From positions 1-64,000 of the forward strand of contig JAQMWT010000388.1 of assembly GCA_029834535.1 (NCBI GenBank): DNA of 64,000 nt, in the 5' to 3' direction. Below are positions 23,153 to 35,521 of this stretch, one piece after another. The position numbers and the translations under genes were made by a program. The notes under the pieces were generated by a model. The model searched no databases and was not told where the DNA came from. It was given only the letters and a program-made list of their open reading frames with translations. Source of the DNA: Chrysophaeum taylorii (Eukaryota > Sar > Pelagophyceae > Pelagomonadales > Pelagomonadaceae). The stretch's first letter is position 1, and each line of letters opens with the position of its first letter.

Positions 23153-24109
23153 TGTCCCTCCATTTAGGGTAAGGATCATGTAGGCCCGCGAGCCAGGCAT
23201 TGATCCTCCAAGCCGTCTACGGCGACCTCTCAAACTGTTTCCACGACCCGCGGCGGCTCTTTCAGCGCGCCATTCGCACGCCCCGTCGAAACGATGTTGT
23301 CGATGCTGACAACGCGCGCATGACCGCGGCCTTTTTTTCCCGGAGACGAGGCGTCGGAGTTCTTTTCGGCCGACTAGGTTGGGTCGGAAGACGACGCCTC
23401 GCTCTCAAGAGTCGAGTTTTGAACTCCCTGACAACCAACGGCATGCTGACTTTGATCGCGAGCTTAAAGTCTTCGCAACCTCGACCCGTCGCACGGCCAC
23501 TGCAACGGTACCAGATACATGATCGATCGTGTCGTTGTCACCGAGGCTCCTCCAACCTGTGCCCATTAAGGCCCGCCGACGCCAAACGATCACCAAGAGC
23601 CAGGGCCAGGCGCCCCGCGAGGTCGGCGTCCTCTTGGCGAAGCCCGTCTTCTGCCACGTCCAGCTCTACCTTGCTCTCTGTCGATCGGCAACCCCGAGGA
23701 TATCCTCTTCTGGGTCGACGACTCCACCCTACCCCACACCTGCTGCGCAATACCGATAAGCCCCCTCCCGGCGTCTACACGCGCACTGTAGGTTAACTTA
23801 CTGGGACCAGGTGAACTTACTGGGGTTTGAGATTGGGACTAGGTGAACTGAGTGACCAGGTGAAACTGGGACCAGGTGAACATACTGGGGTTTTTAGAGT
23901 AAAGGGTTTTTAGAGTAAATTCAAAGGTTGGCGGCGTGTGCGGATCAAAGCAGCTTAGATTGGCGGAGGCGAGAGCGACGAGCTCAAAGGAGTGGGTGTG
24001 AGCTAGGTGAACTTACTGACCAGGTGAACTTATATGAAACTTACTGGGACCAGGTGAACTTACTGGGGTTTGAGATTGGGACTAGGTGAACTTACTGGCC
24101 TGCACTTGT
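23153..24109 (+). mobile_element. Helitron 3' fragment (copy 1): helicase tail plus repeat A
   Basis: The front part (23153-23760) translates in pieces to the C-terminal part of a Helitron/PIF1-type helicase: a LQAVYGDL ... RAI.TP.NDVVDADNARM segment (about 23200-23320) and a [19 protein letters not shown] segment (about 23560-23680), the conserved helicase motif VI region. The frame is broken several times by frameshifts and stops. It is followed by a repeat A block (23790-24109). Only the 3' end of the element is present; the replication-initiator and front helicase parts are missing. A second copy with the same layout is at 36074-37085. Confidence 0.7.
23790..24109 (+). repeat. Repeat A (copy 2), Helitron tail
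   Basis: Same GTGAACTTACTGG-type motifs and the same right end (GGCCTGCACTTGT) as at 12704-12981 and 36737-37085. It follows the helicase fragment directly, which suggests repeat A is the 3' subterminal region of this Helitron family. Confidence 0.75.
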
Positions 24110-24158
24110 CCTTACTACTAATCGGCAGATGTTTGTTTGTCTGTCTGTCTGCCTGTTT

Positions 24159-24354
24159 GTCTTTAAATGTCGACTGCTAAGAGGGGTGTGTGTGTGGGGA
24201 GCATGAAGGATGTGGGTAGGTTTGTGGGGTAGGAGGGATGTGCCTGACGGGCGGAGATAAGTACGCGGGACCTAGTCGGGGTCATCGCCGAGTCGTGGGG
24301 CAGGCGAAGAGGGGACGGGCCCCGCCCGTAGGTCGTACGCATGCTCCCACCGGT
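24159..24354. repeat. Repeat B, unit 2 (partial)
   Basis: Starts with GTCTTTAAATGTCGACTGC and matches unit 1 closely up to the CGCATGCT segment, then breaks off into a TGTC/TTTG stretch. Confidence 0.75.
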
Positions 24355-24364
24355 CTGTCTGTTT

Positions 24365-25068
24365 GTCTTTAAATGTCGACTGCTAAGAGGGGGGTGTGTG
24401 TGGGGAGCATGAAGGATGTGGGTGGGTTTGTGGGGTATGAGGGATGTGCCTGGCGGGCGGAGATAAGTACGCGGGACCTAGTCGGGGTCATCGCCGAGTC
24501 GTGGGGCAGGCGAAGAGAGGACGGGCCCAGCCCGTAGGTCGTACGCATGCTGCCGCCGGACGTATGTGCGACGAAGGGTGACGTCCTGCTGGGATCGGGC
24601 GGCCTGGGTGGGGTTCCCCGAGGCGGCGACATGGGTGAGGGCGGTGAGGGCACAGCGAGCCCGGCCTAGTGCGTTGGCGATCCCCCACTCACGGTAGATG
24701 CGGCGAGTTTGGGCCGCCTTTGCCTCTGTGAAGTTGGCGCAGCCGCTTGCCACCCAGGTTCGCGCAGCGCTCTGCGCATGTTTGGGCGAGAGCGTGGCAC
24801 GCCGCGCAGACCTCACCGAAGGCACCAAAGACGAGGCCGGCGACGTGCCGTAGCTACGTGCCGCTGTTCGACAGGGCCCAAGAAGCCAGGCGGTGGTGCT
24901 GTACCCGGCTGGGGGATGATGGCGTCGATGCCGCGGCGTGAGCGGGTATTCGGAGTGGACTTGCGCTGCGCGCCGATCGACAGGCGACGGGTGGGAGGGG
25001 TGGAGGGCGTGGGCGGTGTAGAACGAACCCCAAGCGAGGGTTTTGATGTCGTAGAGTTGCTGTCTGTT
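24365..25068. repeat. Repeat B, unit 3 (long)
   Basis: Matches unit 1 up to about 24720 with a 13-bp shortfall, then extends about 340 bp into sequence not present in the other units. The extension (24720-25068) has Cys-rich open stretches on both strands but no domain that can be named. Confidence 0.65.
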
Positions 25069-25369
25069 GTCTTTAAATGTCGACTGCTAAGAGGGGGCTG
25101 TCTGTTGTCTTTAAATGTCGACTGCTAAGAGGGTGTGTGGGGAGCATGAAGGATGTGGGTGGGTTTGGGGTGAGGGACCTGACGGTGGAGATAAGTACGC
25201 GGAACCCATCGGGTCACGCCGAGGCGCAGGTCGGCCCCGCCCGTTCGTACGCTGCCGCCGGACGTACGAAAGGGTGACGTCCTGCTGGTCCGGCCTGTTT
25301 CCCCGAGGCGACATGGGGGGGGCGGTGAGGGCACGCGAGCCCGGCCTAATGTCGAACTCGCGTAGATGC
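25069..25369. repeat. Repeat B, unit 4 (divergent, cut by the gypsy LTR)
   Basis: Two tandem GTCTTTAAATGTCGACTGC heads (25069 and 25108) lead into a shortened, diverged unit that runs to CGTAGATGC, where the LTR of the second gypsy copy begins. Confidence 0.7.
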
Positions 25370-25705
25370 TGTGGCGTAAGGAGAATTTTAGGGCCTACCT
25401 GGCGTGCCTTCGAATCCTGGCTCGCCGCTCGCGTCCGTGCCCTTGGTGGGTCACTGGACGAGGATGGCCGTTCTCCCGCCACCCGACCACAAACAACTCC
25501 CGCGCCTGGTCCTCTCAACTTGAGGACCGGCTGTTGCTTTATGATCAAGGATATATCGAAAATCAGAAATCAGGGTGACGCATGTCACGGAAAAGGAAGA
25601 TGATGTCATAGAGAACACTGACATCATCAGAACGGAGTAGGGTGCCCCTGATAAGGGGGGCCCTAGAAGAGGGGTAAGCCTTAGGAGGCGGGAGTTGCCG
25701 CCACA
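25370..25705 (-). repeat. 3' LTR of gypsy copy 2
   Basis: 336 bp, TGTGGCG to CGCCACA on the plus strand and the same inverted ends on the minus strand. It contains the shared block with the palindromic-looking CTCAACTTGAGGACC and the AGAACGGAGTAGGG stretch. Confidence 0.88.
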
Positions 25706-28700
25706 GGACTCCCCTGGTAAGAATTCGAGCTGCCCCAGCGAGGTGCTAGCGCGAGGAGCGCGGCTTCGCCTTACGAGCATCTCGTGAACGAATCTTCTGG
25801 TAAACGCGGGTGATGATCGGTTCAGGAACTCGACCACTGCGTAAAGTAAACTTGGGGATCAACACATCAATCTCGTGCGGAGCGAAATCCGTGACACAAG
25901 GAGTTGTGTTGGAGGAAATTCGGGACTTGTCGGTGAAACTTCGACCTTCAACGTCCTTGAACTCGGGCTTGAGCTTGCGGTGCGAAAGGTGAGAGGTCGG
26001 CTTGAAATAAGCGACATCATCGTTCGGACCCAAATCGGAATAGAAATGTAGAGCAACACGATCATTTTGGTAATCGTAAGGCTCGTAAACTTCAGCAACA
26101 TAAATCTTCTTGCGCCAATCAGAGCGCTTCCGGTCAGGAATCCGGAAAACAACAAACTTACCGTGCTGATAATCATCACGGAAGGTTTCTTCGGGTTTGC
26201 GGATGGTTTGATCAACGATCGGAGGTACCATCACAGGCGTGATCTGACTAACATGAACACGTCGTTCTTCGGGCGGAGAGTCGAGAGACTCAATCCTATA
26301 GGTGACCGGGGAGAGGCGTTCCTTGATAATAAACGGCCCTCGCCATTCCGGTCGAAGTTTGTTCTGAAGGAAAGGAATGTAGAGCAAAACGTGCGATCCT
26401 TCCTTGTATTCAACATCAACATGATCAGCATTGTAAGCCAATCGTTGTTTCTTCAAAGCTTTATCACGAGCCTCGCGGACGATCTTCGTATAATATTTCA
26501 ATCGTTCACGAGTCTCGGCGACTGCATCAGAGCGAGTCTTCGGCAATAATCGTGTATCAAAATCCATGAGCGTGTAGTCAGTCGGTAGCATCGGCTGACG
26601 GTTCAGGCGCAGCATAAAGGGAGAAATCTGCGTGCCTGGAATAAACTTGCGGTTGTAGCAAAACGCAATATAATGAGCAAAGTCAGGCCAATCCGTGATG
26701 TTCCGGCCTTGAAGGCAAGCACGGAGGAAGGCCTTGATAAATCGGTTGACACGCTCAGCCGGGTTCGACTGGGCATGATAAGGAATCGTAGTTTTGTATC
26801 GTGTGTTAAAGAGATGGCAAAACTCGCGCATCAACTTGTTCACGAACTTTTTACCGTTGTCGGTACGAATCATCTGGGGCAAGTAGCCCTTGAGGAGGAT
26901 GTTAATGACAAAAGACTCGAGGACAGACTCAGCAGTCTTATCGTTCAAAACATCCAGAATCAAGAAATGCGAGAACGGATCAAAAAATACTAGAAGATAC
27001 GTCTCGGGACCAGCGCTGGGCAAGGGTCCAAATAAATCCATGCAAAGAACAGCACCATCACCATCGTAGACGGGCTGCTGCAAGAGTCCAGCTCGTTTCG
27101 GCTCAGGCGTACGAGCTTTCTGGCAAACTAAACATTCAGCAATGAAGACTCCAACTTCGTTCGACATGTGAGGCCACCAAAATCGTTCTTGGATAGCCTG
27201 GACGGTACTGTGACGTCCCATATGACCACCGTTAACCGGAGTGTCATGGTAGAGTCGAATAATGCGCTTGCGCAACGTAGCAGGTGCTACAATCATCGGG
27301 TGCAAATCAGCAGAAATGCGGTAAAGAACATCTTTAACGACTTCGAATCGTTCGTTCTCTCGGGAACGTCGCGGCGTCTGACCTTGGGCCATTCGGTAGC
27401 GAATATCCTCGCAAGTAGCATCAGATTCTTGCTCACGTGCGATCTCAGCGAGCGTCATATTATCGGGTATCTTATCGATATAATCTTTGTAAGCGGCTGC
27501 GTCCTTGAAGATCTGTGGCTCATCGCGCGCACGGTTCTTCCGACGTTGTCTCGTAGCGTGAGACGTAGCCAATTTCATCGGATCCTTTTCAGGGTCTTCG
27601 TCTCCGTCTTCCGGCAGTTCGGTCGTAATAAACGACATTATGAAGTGGCAGCCAGAGACGGGAATTCCTCGGTCATCAACAGGTCGGGGAAGCTCTTGGA
27701 ACACCAAATAAGCGTGGTTCAAAGGTTCTCCAAACTCGTCAGTCTCGATGACATGATCAATCGGGTTGCGGGAGAGACAGTCAGGGATACTCATTCCCGG
27801 TGACTTTCCCGGCTTGTAACCAAGTTCAGGGTCAAAATTGGCGAGGCGCATCGCCCAACGAGCAAGCTGCCCAGACGAGTGCGTCGCCTTACGTAAAAAC
27901 GTCAAATTTCGGTGATCGGTCTCCAAAACAGTTCGGTGCCCTTCGATGTAGGCTCGAAAGTGCTCTAGAGAAAGTATAACTGCCAGCAGCTCTAGCCGAC
28001 GGGGCTCATAATTCCGCATCTCCTTCGGCACAGCTCGGCTCCAGTATTCAATCACTCGTTCTTCTCGAGTCACTCTTCCGGCATCGTCCTTGACTTCGAC
28101 AATCTGGAAGAGATATGCTCCAAGTCCATCCTTGGAAGCATCGGATCGGATCTGAAAAGGCAGATCATAATCGGCGTGGTAGACTCCACGGGAATCAACC
28201 AAAGCTTCAATAATCGTATCCCAAGCTTTCTGACACTCGGGCGTCCACTCGAACTTTACACCTTCGAGGCATAATCGTCTCAACGGTTCCACAATCTTCG
28301 AGTAGCCCTTCACATATCGCCGGCAGTAATTACTCATGCCGATGAAAGAGCGTATCTGGGTCTTCGGGGAAGTATTCGGTAAAGTACCTGGAATCGGCAT
28401 CTTCTGCAGTGCTTCCAGCGTCTTCGGATTCGGCTTCAAGCCTTCTGGGGTAGAAATGTGTCCCAGAAATTCTATATCATCCTTGAGAAGGTGGAACTTC
28501 GCGGTTCGACCGCTGTACCCTCTCTGTGCCAAATGACACATCACTTCGATCAAAACTTGTAAATGTCGATGAAGATCGTCGGATCCCATCATAATATCGT
28601 CAACAAACGCAACCAAGTCTTGATACATCCATTTCGAAAGGTCGCTCGCCATTTGCTTGCAGAAAAGAGCTCCGGCCGTCTTCACACCTAGAGGTAATCG

Positions 28701-29849
28701 CAAGAAACTATGAGCGCCAAGTGGGCTAACCATCGTGACAGCGTCCTGCGCTGCCGGATCCAGACGAAGGTTGTGGTATCCCCATCTAATATCGATGCAT
28801 GTCCGCCATCGTCTCATAGCGAGAAAAGCTAAAGCATCATCTTGTTGAATGTTCGGCCAACTGTCATTGACCAATTGATCGTTGAGCTGACGTAAGTCAA
28901 CTGCAGCACGGAACGCGTTTGACGTTCCAATCTCAGCTCCTTTCTTCGGAAGCATCAACACAGGAAAGCCCCAAGGTGAGTTGGCCGGACGAATGACTCC
29001 ATCCCGGCACCACTCGCTGATCTGCTTGCGGAGACAATCGAGCTTCGCAGGCGTCAATCGGTAGGGCGTCATCTTAATCGGTCGCGGATTCGCGTCTTTG
29101 AATCGTAGAGACACAGGAGGTGAGTCCACAGGTCTCATAATCGGGTCGAAAAAGGCCCAAGAATATTGCACACAGTGACGGAGCATCAGTTTCGCCTCGT
29201 CATCTAAGTGCGGATTGTCAGGAATTCCCAGCTCCTGAACAACCTTGTCAACTTCTTCCTTCGTAGGAATTTGAACTTTCATTGCTTCGTTGTCCTTGAC
29301 ATGCTCAGGAGTTTGCGGCAGCGGTGCACCCTCAGCATCGCGCGGCGCATCTTTCCATGGCACATCGAACTTTTCTCGTATTTTAGTCTCACTTCCGGGT
29401 GGCTTTTGTTGATCCTCTCGCCTTTGACACGAACACTCGGCTCGCTCTTAATCTTCGGTTCCCGATCTCGCTCAGGATCTGGCGGAACGTCCAAATTTGG
29501 TTGTCGGGGGGGGGGGGCAGCAGAAGAAGCATGAGACGTCCCCGGCTCATCTGTTGCAGGCGGAATCAACGGTACCTCTGGAGGTTTCCATTTGGTGCGA
29601 TCTTGGAGATCATCAGTCGACACCCATCTTACGACACGTGTGCGCGTGTTTAACAGCGGAACTTGTACGTGACGAAGGGTGGTTTCATCAATTTGCAAAT
29701 AATAATCAAACGGTCGGTCTGCAGGACTCAACGCTGACGGCAAAGCTTCGCCGCTCAGGTGAAATTCCTTGGTCACAGAGTTGTGCAGATCGAGTACTAA
29801 TAAGGCCATCGTGGCTGGTGGCACGACGGACGCCAAGTGTTTCAACGAG

Positions 29850-30640
29850 GTCGTCCTGGAGAAGCCGGCCCAATCAAAATCAGGGGGCATCGTCAGCAAC
29901 TCCGAAGTCATTTTCAGATTCAGAGATCTGTAATCGGAACGGTGCGGTCCTACGCGAAGCGGGACACGCGTAACGGTATAAGCTGCGTCTGTCGCGGCTC
30001 GTGATGATCCTAAATTGTTCATCTGAAGTAAATGTCGTTCGTCGGCGTAGCCAAGTGCTGCGGCGAACTCTTGCTGCATATTCTTGCAAGTCTTTGGAAC
30101 TGCGCGCAAATGGAGCGGATGGCTGGAAACCAACAATCGCACGCGACAGCTCATCAAACTGGGCGTTATGTCGTAAAAATTGACGACGTACACGTAAGGG
30201 TGCAAACGTGCAACGTAAGAAATAATCGAAGCCTCCTGCTCTATCAACCACATGAAGAAACCAGCCATCTTGCATAATTTCATCGTCCAGTGGGTAGCGG
30301 TGACTCCTTTCCCAACATCTCTGGAGGTCAAGTTGCACAGAGCGGAGTGTACGCAGGGTGGCGACGCGACACACATCGACGACGACCATTCCGCGTAGGG
30401 TAAATAAGATTCGATCAACCGTAAGGTTGTAACATAGCGACCACACAGTGTGTGCTGCACCACAGGAATATTCGGAAAGTTCTTGTGGTGGATCTGGTTG
30501 GCGGTGTCCGACGCATCGAGTGCTAGCACGACTCGAAACGACGTCCCACACGTTTCGTTGGCTCGTTGGAGACCTAAAGTACTGCCTCCGGCTCCACTGA
30601 ACAGCATCACCACCTTGCGATAAGTGATTGGAAGCCATTG
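29850..30640 (-). mobile_element. C5 cytosine DNA methyltransferase-like domain of gypsy copy 2
   Basis: Read on the minus strand the domain starts with a classical motif I (LFSGAGGSTLGL), then a motif II-like segment (LALDASD ... HHKNFP), SPPC with the expected catalytic Cys of motif IV, and a motif VIII-like FYDITPSLMSCRVRLL. A clear ENV motif VI was not found. Known C5 methyltransferases transfer a methyl group from SAM to cytosine in DNA. Retrotransposons with such domains are known from dinoflagellates and charophyte algae, where self-methylation has been proposed. The function here is inferred from motifs only. The domain is followed by about 130 residues of linker before the reverse transcriptase region. 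Confidence 0.8.
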
Positions 30641-33600
30641 AACCTTTTCATATCGGCGGCGGATCTCCGCTTCGGTGATCTCGCGGCATTTCTTTTCATC
30701 TTCTTCCGACCTTCGAGCGAAATCGTCGCTGCCTTCAGGTCGTTTGAGGGTGGACTTGTCCGCCATAGCGGTCGTAGCGTCCTTCTGCACCGTGCTCAGC
30801 AGCATCGGCGGGGGGAGATTCGTCGCATCGCGTCAAGTGACTAGCGACAGAAACGGTGAAAGAAAGGTTCCCCTTGTCGTATCCTTCTTCACATTCTTTC
30901 GTAAGTTCGTTGATCGTAGAGACGTTCAACTCATCTTCGTACCTAACGATATCGCCAATCGCAAGGACTTCGCCTTGAGTGACGACCGTCGGCACTTCTT
31001 CCGTGGCAGTAACCGCCACCCGAGCAGCGGACCGGTCGCGCTCTTCGCAAGAAGAACACATTCCTTCGACAACTCCCAACTGCACGTTCTCAGCAAACGT
31101 AGCGACGAAAACCTGTCCCATTTCCATAGGTTTCGACAAAATAACCGGTAGATTGTAAGTTCGACCGGGTTCGATTTGAAGCGTGCGCGCAGCATAAGCT
31201 ACTACTTCTCGCGCGTCTTCTCCCGGAGCTGGGGAGAATTTGGTCGTAGCATGTCCCCGCGTAGCCAAGGCTACCGTACGTTCCGGCGGCGGGCTTCGGA
31301 GATCTTTAATCGTGCTCAAACGAGCGTAAACTCGAGTCTTGACCAGGTCGAGACTCTGCCGAAAGGCATCGTGTTGATGATTGTAAATCGGTACGGTTAT
31401 CGGATCTCGATCGTAAATAGATCGAAAGGTCACGATTGGTGCATCGACCCGTTCATCCTTAACTTTAATCTTCTTGCGCCCGTAGACGACTTGGGTTCGA
31501 CAAAAACAGATCCGATCGTGGGGATAATCCAAGATGGCTCCTAAAACTCGTATATCGCGCCCTCCCAACAGGAACAGATAGTTCGTATCGGCTACAATAG
31601 CGACAATGGGGGCAGCGAAGTCGTCGGCGAAGGCGACCCGAATGGCGATCCAACGATAGATCGTCGTCGTATTCAACCCTGATCCGTACAGCTTGCGCTT
31701 AATCGGAAGTTCGCCTTCATCGAAAATCAACTGATCTTTGGTCAACTTTTGACCATTTCTCGGCAAATATAAGAAACATCTGCCATTCCATCGACACCGA
31801 TGGTCGTCGAGAATTTCGGTCCGTCACGATTCCTGTAGATGTGACAGGCTATAAACGTTAGAGTACCCGTATCTAAACAACTGAGGGTAATCAAATCATC
31901 TTCGATCGTCTTGCCGTCTCGCGGCGTCAACGAAGTGTGAGCACATCGGGCTCTGACTCGCTCATCTCCGGGGTTGGGCATCGATACCGCGGCTTGAGCT
32001 TTCGTATTATCTGTTGTTGGCGTCTTCGCCATAACGCTCGCGGCAGCCTCTTTATCTGGCGGCTTCCGCTCTTCCTCCAAGACAATCTCCGAGGGAATAA
32101 ACGCTGGTAGGGGATCCTGGTCTTCGTAATCCTTGGAAGCAAACAACCCCTCCCATAAATCATTCATTTCGTCGTTCCAGAATGCATCTGTGAATTCATT
32201 CGTCGCCTGCTGATCCTCATCAGCATCGGCGATCGGTTCCGTGTCAGCTGCGGCTTTGAGTCTGCAGCTGCGCGGTTGTTCTGGTGGCTTCTTTAGCAAG
32301 AAATTCCGAGCTTTCGTCCACCAATCCTGCAGGTTCCACGTCGGCTCGTCTTCGTCCCACTTGAGAACGCTGCTAATCTTCTTCATAAATCTATCCTTTT
32401 CTTCCGGCGGCGTATCCGTGTCTCGATCCGTAGTAACCGAAACCGTTTCGGGGGGGTCCGCAGGAAAAGATGGCGTCGTCCCCGACGTCAACTCTATCGT
32501 AAAATCGTCGTCTGCATTACTCGCGCTGGTCATCGTCTCGTCAGTCGAATGCGCGCACGAGCTATCACTGCAGAAATCCATGTCTGGCTCACAGCCAGTT
32601 CGGTCGCCAGCGGTCGTCTCTGGAGGGTCCAAAGATAAGCCGATGGCATCGAGGGCTTCCTCATCAAAAATAAACGGTGGGTCGTCCGTGGACGACTCGT
32701 CAAATAACGTTATCGCGGACACTGGTTCACAAAGTGTAGCTTCTTCATCTTCCGAATCTGAATCGCCTTCCCAGTATCGTGGAGCTTCAAGTTCCTCGCT
32801 CGAATCTTCGAGCTCATCGCTCGACATCTGCTCATAAATCTGTGCCAAAGACCGACGATTGGTCAGCACGTCGTTGGGTGGCTCGTCCATCGGTGGGCGA
32901 GCAAGATCTTCGAATGCGGCCGCGGCAAGGGCGTCGGCTGCGTCGTCGGTGCGGGTGTCCGTGTTCGGGTACACCGTCACTCCTAATGGTAACTGTTGAC
33001 CGCAAGGGGTCGTAAATGCGAACGTTGCAGACGACTGTCCCGAGTCTTCTCGGTAACGACCATCGTCCGAATCGCGATCGCGAGATCTTCGTCGCCGGCG
33101 GCGGCGTGAATGTCTGCTAGAGCTCCTGCTATCTTTCCGTCGGCGCTGGCACGAGCTGCTACGGCTCTTGTCGTGGCGTCGGGGGCTCCGGCTATCTCGA
33201 CGGCCCGGTCGTGTCGAAGACGATCGGCCGTGTCCATCTGTTAAGTGCTTCACGGTATCCATAACCGTGGTTAGCTGCGTGCCCATATCATTGAGTCTGC
33301 TCTGAATATCGTGAGCAGCGCTCGAACCGAGGGTGGCATTAGAACTGCCGTCGTCACGCGAGTGATTATCTTTCCTTTGTCGGCTCTCCCATCGTCCTCG
33401 CGAAATGGGCTTTCTGCCGTCTTCGATGTATTTGCACATCGCTACATAATAGTCGTCGGGCTCGCGGTTGCAAATGACGCGGCTCCCGTGTTCATCCTTG
33501 TCGTGGGTCGCTAAGAAAAACCCACAGTCCTTGCACGTCCTCTCGAACCACTTTTTCGGATTCTCTTCGAGGCGTAAGGCTTCATATTTCGTCGTTTTAT

Positions 33601-35521
33601 CTTTCGTTCCCGAGACGAGAGCTCGTCCTCCGCGTCCAGGCGGCGGCTTCTGCGGCTTCCCGCTCGAGGGGTTCATCGAGTTTCGGCTGTTCTTCTCCGC
33701 CATGGCTGTTGCGAAGTCGTTCTCGAGCCGCGTAATCAGCGACAACGTAGACGTAAACGTCTTATACGTCGTCGGGTGTCCGCTGCGCATCGTTCGCACG
33801 CGGGATTTCAATTCGCTGGACTCCAGTCCGCGTATCAAGTAAGATATGATCTCCACATCGTTGAGATCTCGGTTGGCCACGGAACAGTACGCCATGGCTT
33901 CTTGCTGAAATTTAATGCAATACGTATGCACGTGACGTTCTCCAGAGCGTTTCGGAACGGTCGCTTGGGTCGTGCATTGTAACTTTCGTAATGATTCCTC
34001 TGCCGTCACCGGCAGCGGACAACTCTCTCGGAAATATTTCAAAATCTTGAGGCAATACTTCTCGTTCAATCGTCGTATCCGTCGTACCACGGAACCGTAC
34101 TCCTCATCGTCGATATCCCGACGTAAATAGAAAGACGCTGGGTGATCGAGGTCTTTACACAGGTCTTCATACTTCTTTAAGTGTTCTCGAAAAATCGGTG
34201 CGACTGTGTCGCGCAGGGTCGCGGGAAGCAGATATCGGAGTTTCTCCAAGCTGAAATGGTCTTCGGCTAACGTACTCATCACCGCGCCCGCATCTAAATC
34301 GAACTGGTCCTGATCGCGTCCATCGAGAACCAGTTTAAAAGTTTCGGTTTTTAATCCAGAGGTTGATCGCCGCTCCTTGTTGCGATCGTGTTTAGCTAAC
34401 GCGCTGGCGAATCGATCCGCAAAACCCATCAAGAACTCTTGGGTGTCGATCCTTCCGGCGCCACGCGTCTCCTCCTTTTCTTCTTCATCATCGTCTTCAT
34501 AGCGCGGCTTCCTAGCTTTCGCGCGTGATCGTGTAGTCGGCGGCTCTTCCTCAGCTCGGGACTCCGGGCTGCTCGCTCGCCTTGATCGACTCGGCGTACG
34601 CAACTCGTCTCTTTCACGGGTCAACGAGCTTACTTGCTCTTGGAAGGCGTCTGCTCGAGCGTTGGCCCGACGCAGTTGCTCTATTAGTTCTTCTTTCTCC
34701 TTCCGTTGTAGCCGTTCTTTTCGTTCGTCGTCTTCCCCTATTTGTTTTAAAAGTCGTTCTTGCGCGCGTTCGTTCTCTTCGCGTAATGCCCGCAAGTGAG
34801 CCTCGTAGAACTCATTCATTTTCGTTGCATCCGGGGGTTCTGCACGCGTTGACGGAGCTGTCGATCGTCCTCCCGTCGGTCTCTCCGTGGGCTTGCCGTC
34901 GTTGTAGTCTAGCTCTTCTTCCTCGTCAACTTCTGTATCGTGCTCTTCTTCATCGTCATCATTATCATCATCGTCATTCCGCTCGTTCGTCTCATCCTGA
35001 CGGCTTGGCGGTTCTTCATATCGTAGCTGCTCGACGGCAGCATCATCGTCTTCCATATCGGCTCTGGCTCGTTCTAGTCGGCCGAGATCAGAGCGGGTCC
35101 AAAATGGTTGAGTCGTCGTCGTTCTCGTGCTCCTTCGACTCTGGAACTTCTAATCGTCCACGACACGCGTAATATCGTCGTTGCGTGCGTCTTCCACCGA
35201 CAAATCTATCCGTACGGTGGGCGGCAGAACTCGTCTCTGCCCGGCAAACAATGCCTTATCCGTGAGTTGCGATCTCACTCCGCTCGCCTGCGGCAGCGGT
35301 ACCCGGGTTGCGCGTCGGTTAGCACCGAATCGCGCGTCGTCACTTCCGACGACTAACGTATCCGGCCGGGGAACTTTCCCACGGCAATGGTCCTTCTGGA
35401 ATTCCTTGTCGGCGCGCTTGATCAGGGCGCGCACGGCTTGTCCGGACCGTGTAGAGAATGCAAGATGCACTAGTTCGTTGCGACCGATATAGTCGCTCGA
35501 ATCTCGTATTCCTCCACCACC

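Noticed and set aside
23153-23200. GTCTACGG block as 5S rRNA
   Set aside because: Only the first bases resemble 5S; the following sequence codes for Helitron helicase pieces.
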